From: Cryoendolithus antarcticus
Lineage: Eukaryota > Ascomycota > Dothideomycetes > Cladosporiales > Cladosporiaceae
Length of the DNA stretch: 64,000 nt
Direction: 5' to 3'
Assembly (NCBI GenBank): GCA_002077065.1
Contig: NAJO01000016.1
Span: 434,001 to 498,000, forward strand
Shown piece after piece: positions 57,657 to 64,000 of the stretch (the first letter of the stretch is position 1; every line of letters begins with the position of its first letter). The notes under the pieces are model-generated. The model was not told the DNA's origin. It saw nothing but the letters and a program-made list of their open reading frames with translations, and searched no databases. The position numbers were made by a program, and so were the translations under genes.

Positions 57657-58609
57657 GTCCGACGGCTTCATATCCATCAACACATTAAGGATACCGACGG
57701 TCCTTTCCGCTGTCCCGGTGCAGCGTGCAATACCGAAACTTGTATTGAAGCTGAGCAGTTCTATGATCACGCTTGCAGATCTCATGGTATCAGAGACACC
57801 CCGCCTTCAAGCCCAGAGGTTCCGAATCCTATTGTGCCGGTTGTCCTCATCGATAAGCCAGGCCATCCACGCAAGCGACGACCCATAACCTTTGAGTGTC
57901 TGAAGATAGGATGCTCTATCAAGGCCGCGACCTTCACTTTGCTCACAGCACACTGAGAGTCTGCGCATCAACATGCTCCATATCGCTGCAAACTTCTGCG
58001 GAGCCTTGCAACAAGATCTTCCGTAGCGAGGAAAGGTTGATCAGACATGAAGCTACACATCCCGCGCCAACGCAATTTAGGTGCAGCTTCCGTGGTTGCA
58101 AAAAATGCCTACGCCGTATCGAGGTCCTAATCAAGCACGGCAACACCCATAAAGAGTACATCTGCAATCTCACAGGCTGCGGTCACGACGCTCGCAATCT
58201 TAAGTTGCCAGAGAAGCACGAGAATACCCATGAGGGCGAGATGCCGTTCGTGTGCAAGCACATCGACCAGGGCCGAAGCCGCGGGTGTCAAAAACGGTTC
58301 GCTGTTACCCATGATCTGCTCGCCCACATGAGCAATCACCATGATGCGGTATACAGCACTTCCCCAACAGCAGAACGCGAGAGAGATGCGAGCTCTTGCT
58401 GCGGCGAGGCTAGCGAACTACGTGATCTCATGGACACTGATTACGTACCAGTCGACGTGACTATAGTGGGGTCAAAAGCCTCCCTCGCGGAGTTCTGGCC
58501 GGCGTGGAGGCTAACGAAATCTATACGCATTCTAATCACAACGCTTACTTTCAGGTACGATAGACAGCCCCTTGCTGAAATCCAGTCGGTGTTGTCATCG
58601 GGGATGTAG
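57657..58609 (+). pseudogene. C2H2 zinc-finger gene, nonsense and frameshift
   Basis: A series of C2H2-type fingers is spread over two frames. First frame: HQHIKDTDGPFRCPGAACN with FYDHACRSHG, then ITFECLKIGC..LLTAH, then TGA 57954-57956 inside the His-His spacing (AH*ESAH), continuing HQHAPYRCK. A 1-nt loss near 57995 moves to the second frame: EPCNKIFRSEERLIRHEATH, FRCSFRGCKKCLRRIEVLIK, YICNLTGCGHDA and FVCKHIDQGRSRGCQKRF with HMSNHH, and a tail to 58609. Together these make about six fingers, like poly-C2H2 regulators. A protein from within the second frame, with three good fingers, is still possible. No start codon for the full gene was identified. Confidence 0.55.
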
Positions 58610-59361
58610 GATGTGCACGGATAATAGAGTCCAGCGTCTGTGCTTGGGCTTCTTGGTGTTGTGGATCACACCAATCGCAGTGCACCATAACCGAGGGCTT
58701 AGCAGGAGGAGGATACATGCTATAGAGCTGTCCTCTCTAATGCCATTGATCCTCATGTATCTACTATAGCATGTAAATATAGCTATTCTTCGTCTCAACG
58801 ATTTGTTATCACAACACTTGGCTTATCGTTCATGTTCATATGCAGTGTCTCCGATCAGCCCTGCAACGCGAACGATATATGCTACTCGCGAATCGTTCAC
58901 GCTACGGAACAACGGCAGTGCAACGGCCCTAGACGGATGTTGGAGATCACGCTGTACCCGAGCATAAGCGAGCATGACTCAGCGCCTACTCAATGCTCAT
59001 GTTCAAAGGAGCGAGCAATACCACAATGCTCATTCGCGTCCGCTCCTTTGAGGCCACGCTCGCTCGCTTCTCCTCAGTGGAGCGAACAAACGCTCCGCTC
59101 ACGGCTCGCTCCATGGCCACCCTAATGCTGGGAAGCCAAAGTCTGCCGTGCCTACTGCCTAAGGGAGATATGCCTGCTATATCCGAACCGGCGCCGTCCA
59201 GGACACTATTCTTTCTGATCACTCTTAGTCATCATAGCAATTGACCCCGCCTCGAGTGATAGTACGTCGGCCTGCATTGTAATCGACTGGCTCTATTACA
59301 TTTCAATAAATATCGATTCAAGTCGAAATCAAACCCCTTCTCTGCAGGACACCTACTACTT
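58610..59361. other. Intergenic with inverted GGAGCG hexamers
   Basis: 752 nt without a supported gene; contains the inverted-repeat cluster at 59003-59112. Confidence 0.4.
59003..59112. repeat. Cluster of inverted GGAGCG/CGCTCC hexamers, two potential hairpins
   Basis: TCAAAGGAGCG at 59003-59013 pairs perfectly (11 bp) with CGCTCCTTTGA at 59041-59051. GGAGCG at 59079-59084 pairs with CGCTCC at 59091-59096 across a 6-nt loop. A further CGCTCC lies at 59107. Could be a small decayed inverted-repeat element or protein-binding array. Confidence 0.45.
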
Positions 59362-61757
59362 CTACCACGCAAATGCCTCTTCCATGAACATCAAGGTTGC
59401 GCCTTGTCGGCTATCAGTCTCCACCGCGCTCGCCCTGATCTCGTCCGACATAGTTGGTGGCGCACACGTCAGCACACTCAAAGACATGTTCTGCCCCAAA
59501 GCGTCCCTTTCTCTCCTGATCTCATCGCCGAATTGCAGTCTATCCGAGCGCTCTTCCCTACAAAATATATGGACATGAACATCCAAATCAGTTAAGGTGT
59601 TGGCATCGGGTAAGAGGGGCTTGATGGCCTCAACGTCTGCCTTGAATTGCACAAGCCAGTGTAAGGTGAATCTCCTAGCACGAAAGCTTTTGTCGGCATT
59701 GCGCAAGGTTTTGGAGGTGGCCTTGGAAGTGTAGTCGTTAAGATATCCAAGAATGCCGGTAATACCGACACCGCCCGCAAAGGCAAGTACCGTTTCCGCA
59801 GCGAACACTGATGATGCTGAACGACCATAAGGGCCTTCTATGAGAACTGGAGGCGACCATCCGGGCGCAGCTGCCATTAGGCGCGCCTGGAGACGCTTTG
59901 TAATGCCAGAGCAGGGCCGGATGATAAACGTGATCGATGGGGGTAACGATTGAGACTGTACCAGGGCAACAGACTTCTCAGAAGGGTCCAAAGGATTCAG
60001 AGCAGAACCCATACCTGGGCCGCCTGTGCCAAGCTCGACTTTATCTAACGTGCTAGCGCATTCGCGCGACGTGGTGTAAGACGGAGCAGCAACGGATTGT
60101 TTCGCACCATTATCCCATGTCGCTATAGAGAATGGATGTGATTCCCAGAACCATGTGATATTCGAGAAGTACAAGAAACAGTAATGTCCCGGCTGGACGG
60201 CCCATGGAGTCGACGGATAGACAGTGACCTTGATAAAATTGCTCCCGGGAAGAAGCTCGAGCTTCGCCGGCGGTGTTCCCCGCGTCATGAGACCGTAATT
60301 GAGTACGGCGATTCGGATCAGACGTACCAGACGGTCGAAGCCCCAGAAGGCGAAAGCAACGTATAGCCAGACCTCGTAGCCGTACTGACCATGAAACCTG
60401 AAGGAGAGATGATAATACAAAGTCACCAGCCCTACCACAGCCAAGGCCACGTGGATGATGAGAAATGCCTCGTACCATGGTACACGGATAGGTGCAAGCG
60501 ATAGTAGCGCGATGGCCGCGAAGATTCCCAAGGTTGCAATACCAAAATTCCAGTATGAGCCTTCGCATCCAATATAATGTAATGCACCGACAGGCGTAAA
60601 GATGTTGACTCCATATTTGTCTGTCGTGCTTAGGTAGATTGCCGCATGTGCTACACCTTTGATCACAGCGACACGACCGGCCCAACGATGGTATGCGAGT
60701 ATGGTGGTGCGACTGCAGCCGGTAATGTACATGATGATCGAATTGCGGCCAGAGAGCATGATGGCGAGGGCCAGATTGGCGATTGCAAGCACAGAAAGTC
60801 GATTGGCAAGATTCGAAGTGTAGAGAGCAGAAGACGAGACGTACCAGGTGTCATTGGCGAAGGAGGGAAAGTTGAAGAAGTTGAAGACGACATTGACAGC
60901 CACGAAGATCGTGATCATGAGTGACGTGCTGCGCTGCGGCACATATCCTAGATTCCACGGTAGGATTCTCAGATGGCGCTTGCCGATAAATGCTGGAAGC
61001 AGGAGATACTTTTCCACCAGCAGTGGTTTCATCATTGGCCGATGCAAAATTCGAAGGAGTAGGTGGTCAAGGCCGTGCTTCATTCCTATCAGGAGAGCAA
61101 ACGCCACACAGGCTACAACAAGAGCAGTACTGTTTGTGCAAGAGTCAGCACCGAAGGATCACAGGTATAGCTGGAGCTGTACACCTGCTCAGGTGACGAG
61201 ACCAAGCCATGCCCAGTACGGAGCTCGCGGATCAATACATACGCGTATGCCTCATGATACTTTTCTTGCGCAGCATAGCTGACGATTGTGTCCCGGCTTC
61301 GCTGATATGTCGTTGGATCGATGAGGCTCGATTGAGTCAAGGCGGTGGCACCCAATGGCAAGATTCTGAGACGCGGTGAGGCTAGATAGGTCTGCCAAGC
61401 GGCGACAGGCAAGCCGTCGCCTGCTATCTTGTTCCAGACACTGGCTATCTGGGCATCTTCAATCCCCTCTCCTGGGCACTGCTGCTTCAAGCACCACGCC
61501 AGACTTTCGAGATAGGTATTGCTCGATGCATGACACTCAGGAGAGTTGACAGCAAAGGTTTCGTTAGCGAGCGATTGTGAGCAGTCAAGCGTTAAAGCCC
61601 AGATTGAGTTCACGCAGGCGTAGCAACATGTAGGATCGAAGAGCAAGCGACCAAATCCAGCGGCTCCAATCCCAGAACTAAGTAGGGCCGAGACTGCGGA
61701 TGCAAAGATGGGAATGAGCTTGCATTGCATGAGGATTGCTCGGGCGAGGGGAGCCAT
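59362..61757 (-). CDS. Ferric/cupric reductase transmembrane component (FRE family)
   Basis: Plasma-membrane flavocytochrome b that reduces extracellular Fe(III) or Cu(II). Two exons, 61757..61183 and 61129..59362, 780 aa. The 53-nt intron (GTACAG..AACAG) is my best phase-consistent choice and gives QVTALVVACVAFALLIGMKH; nearby donors are possible. The N-terminal ectodomain is Cys-rich after a signal-like start. The transmembrane core carries the bis-heme histidines (HRWAGRVAVIKGVAH; HVALAVVGLVTLYYH). The FAD-binding HPFSIATW, EGPYGRS and the NAD(P)H-binding GGVGITGILGYL are seen, and the family end FMEEAFAW closes the protein. It is divergent from the Zn2Cys6 gene at 62249. Confidence 0.92.
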
Positions 61758-62248
61758 GGTCTTAAATTTTCAGCGGTTGATTAAGTAGAAGGCGAAGATC
61801 AAAGCAAGAGATTGTTTCTCTTTGTAGTCTGTTGCTTGGTAGACTGCGTTGGCCGAGAAGAGATGCATGCTGCGATGCAGGAGAATATAATATGGATTGC
61901 GCGTCCGTTCGATCCTTTAGCCGCTCGGTCGTATGGTCCATTCCCGGCCGTACTGTTATCTCCTAGTAATACCAGCGCAACCTGGAAAGCGTTCGATGTT
62001 GGTCCTTCTATGGGTACGATACACAACCGTGTTTGGTCTGCGGCTAATAAGTTCGCGACTTGGCCCCCGTTTCGAGACTAGCGCGTACATCTCCAGCTTG
62101 TCGCTCCCGGATCGTTCGTCTTACATCGCAGCTTCTACGTCGTGTACATGATATCACAGGAAAGGCGTCGCCGAGACCTGCCGCCGTGGAACGACTTTGT
62201 GGAATATGTGCGCCCGGCACGTTCGTTCGCCAACGGAATTAGTTCGTG
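61758..62248. promoter_or_regulatory. Divergent promoter between ferric reductase and Zn2Cys6 regulator
   Basis: 491 nt between two start codons. I looked for the ATCWGATAA element of iron-responsive GATA repressors and did not see a full match. Confidence 0.45.
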
Positions 62249-63827
62249 ATGGTCGGCATTCCTAAGGAACAGTCTGGCTGCCATACATGTCGAAAGAGAA
62301 AAGTAAAGGTCGGACAGTCCTGTCCGGGTGTATCTCCTTTATTCGTGAACCCTAACCTATTTGTAGTGCGACGGCGCAAGGCCCCATTGTAGGAATTGCG
62401 AACAGAGTAGAAGGCAATGTGAAGGATTTCAACGCTACTCAACCTACGTAAATCGTACCCCTCAAGGACTTGTAAGGCGTACGAGGCTCCAAGAGGCTAT
62501 CATTTCCAACACCCAGAGAGATGAAGGCGACCAGACTACATATACCGCAGATCAAGCAATAGCATTTCAATCCGGCACTCACGCTGTTACAGTCGGAAGC
62601 AGCCAAATTGCAGTGCTCAATACAATACGTAGCCCGAACATTGAAGAGCAGCAGATCTCCGCGGCTTTCATCGACCTATACTTGCGGAAGTCAACGCTTG
62701 GCATTTGGCTTCATGAGGTCCTAGGCAATGTCGACGAGGATGATACGGCATTGCGATGGTCGCTGAGAGCGCTGTCAATGTCGAGGTTGGGTTGGAAAAA
62801 TGCTGATCATATTGTCGCGACCCGCGGGCGGATTGCATACGGTCGAGCTTTGCAGGAGCTTCAACGGTCGCTTAGTAGCAAGCGACTACAGTACACAGAT
62901 GGAACTCTGGCTGCTGCTCGAGCATTACTCATCTACGAAATCTTCGAGTCTACTTCAAACTCACTCGAAGCGTGGGATCGCCACCAGTCCGGCACAGAGA
63001 TCATACTCCAGGCAAGAGGCATACACCAGTGTCAGACAGCACTTGGAAGAAAGCTTTACGAAGATGTGAGATACTCGGCCCTAGTCCACGGCATAACCTA
63101 CCGCACGGAGTCCATCTTCTGTCAGTCACAAAGGCACATGCCAACAAGCGGGCGAGTAGATGCAGAGCAGGAATTTTATGACAACGCTTTCATACTCATT
63201 AGCCTCTATCGCGAACCTCGTCTCCTGTTCGCCGAAGGAATGCCGTCCGATCTGCCGTCCGATCTCGCGGATTCATACGCCCGTTGGCTGACGCGGTGCG
63301 ATCGATTAGCTCGCAGCCTCGATGACTGGTATGCGAAGAGGTCAGCAGAGTGCCCGTCTTTCAGACAGAGATTTGATGATCCAGACGGACTCGGGGCACT
63401 GAATTTTGTGTCACTCGAGGTCGCTTTGCTCAATCTTACCTTCTGGGCTGTACGACTCAATCTTTGCAGACTCGTATGGCGGACAAAGCACGATCACGAA
63501 CGCAAAATGGGAATGGGTACGCCAACTAGCAGATCCAACGTCTCGATACCCGAGATTAGCGCATTATACGCATATGATCTCATGCGAAACCTTGCAATGA
63601 ACATCGTAAATGCAGTTCCGTACTGCACGAGACCAGAGACGGGGCTATACGGACCACAAAAATGTCTTTTCCCGCTTCAGACTGCCTGGCTGCAGCTCAA
63701 AGACCATGCGGGCGACGACCTAACAAGATGTAATGAACTTTACCGCAAGTTGGTCGAAGAAAAGGGTAATCTTTGTGCGCGAGACATTCGGAACTCCCAG
63801 AGATGCGCAGCACTGACATCGCAATGA
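62249..63827 (+). CDS. Zn2Cys6 transcription factor
   Basis: Exons 62249..62308 and 62367..63827; 506 aa. The 58-nt intron (GTCGGA..TTTGTAG) falls inside the zinc cluster and rejoins it as KVK|CDGARPHC. Spacing after splicing is Cys11-x2-Cys14-x6-Cys21-x6-Cys28-x2-Cys31-x6-Cys38, the family standard. The donor is weak, but without the splice the frame loses three of the six cysteines. The remainder is a helical regulatory region typical of short fungal regulators (DGTLAAARALLIYEIFESTS, AWDRHQSGTEIILQARG, LNFVSLEVALLNLTFWAVRL, LFPLQTAWLQL). Position suggests it could control the divergent ferric reductase, but the targets are unknown. Confidence 0.88.
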
Positions 63828-63903
63828 GATGATCTGTCAACATTTAAAGGCGTCCAAGCTCCTTTGCTGCCCTGTAGCCAATGGTACAAATTTGGGAATG
63901 ATT

Positions 63904-64000
63904 TCACTTCCTTCTTTTGACCTTGATGCGGATGTCGAAAGGGCCGCAGAAGTCTAGGAGCTCCCAATTTTCTGGTCGGGCCGGGAGCCGCTGGAGCTCA
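63904..64000 (-). CDS. Possible 3' end of a gene running off the window
   Basis: On the minus strand the last 97 nt are open and read ELQRLPARPENWELLDFCGP then FDIRIKVKRRK, ending at TGA 63904-63906. The Trp/aromatic pattern and basic end look like a real C-terminus, but 31 residues are too few to identify a family. Confidence 0.35.
   Translation of the reverse strand, partial: ELQRLPARPENWELLDFCGPFDIRIKVKRRK

Overview
The window reads as nuclear DNA of a filamentous ascomycete. It is gene-dense, with short spliceosomal introns (mostly about 50-60 nt, GT..AG, CTAAC/CTGAC-like branch points). It carries fungal-only families: Zn2Cys6 regulators, a CFEM protein, a Ser/Thr-rich GPI protein, and F-box-like proteins with an LPPELR motif. 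A Dothideomycete is my best guess, but that placement is inference. No transposon, CRISPR or prokaryotic feature was seen.

Layout. 1-1.8 kb: 3' part of glutamate-cysteine ligase (GSH1). 2.1 kb: intron-containing tRNA-Thr(AGU). 3.2-6.8 kb: two diverged paralogues of an unrecognised family, tail to tail, both broken by in-frame stops. 7.3-8.9 kb: secreted amidase. 9.1-10.7 kb: an unassigned exon, the KEOPS subunit PCC1 and a small mitochondrial-like protein. 10.9-12.7 kb: an SH3 + double CCCH + membrane-domain fusion. 13.3-16.2 kb: a coiled-coil protein and a GPI wall protein. 16.9-19.2 kb: FrnE-like oxidoreductase and ERV41. 19.6-23.6 kb: four members or fragments of an LPPELR family. 23.8-28 kb: CFEM membrane protein and the septation protein Cdc14. 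28.4-38.8 kb: a carbohydrate block (MFS sugar transporter, GH3 beta-glucosidase, Zn2Cys6 factor, dead GH15 glucoamylase). 38.9-43 kb: three decayed tandem paralogues. 43.3-52.7 kb: mostly housekeeping and mitochondrial genes (QCR8, PHB1, mS38/COX24, free Met-R-sulfoxide reductase), a membrane protein and an ADA2-like deaminase. 53.3-58.6 kb: a frameshifted old-yellow-enzyme gene, a degenerate stretch, a conserved hypothetical, an interrupted tRNA-Asp and a broken C2H2 gene. 59.4-63.8 kb: a ferric reductase divergent from a second Zn2Cys6 regulator.

How genes may work together. The transporter, GH3 enzyme and adjacent regulator form a plausible sugar-use module, with the neighbouring glucoamylase dead. 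PHB1, QCR8, mS38 and the sulfoxide reductase lie together but need not be co-regulated. All clear lesions fall in duplicated or accessory genes, while the conserved core genes read cleanly. That points to real pseudogenisation rather than base-calling error.

Most unusual items: the mirrored paralogue pair with separate stops, a tRNA-Asp split by a 53-nt insertion in its T arm, a 5-nt microexon in the sulfoxide reductase gene, and the SH3-CCCH-membrane fusion. Splice sites were placed by hand from GT/AG, phase and family expectation; no RNA evidence was available.
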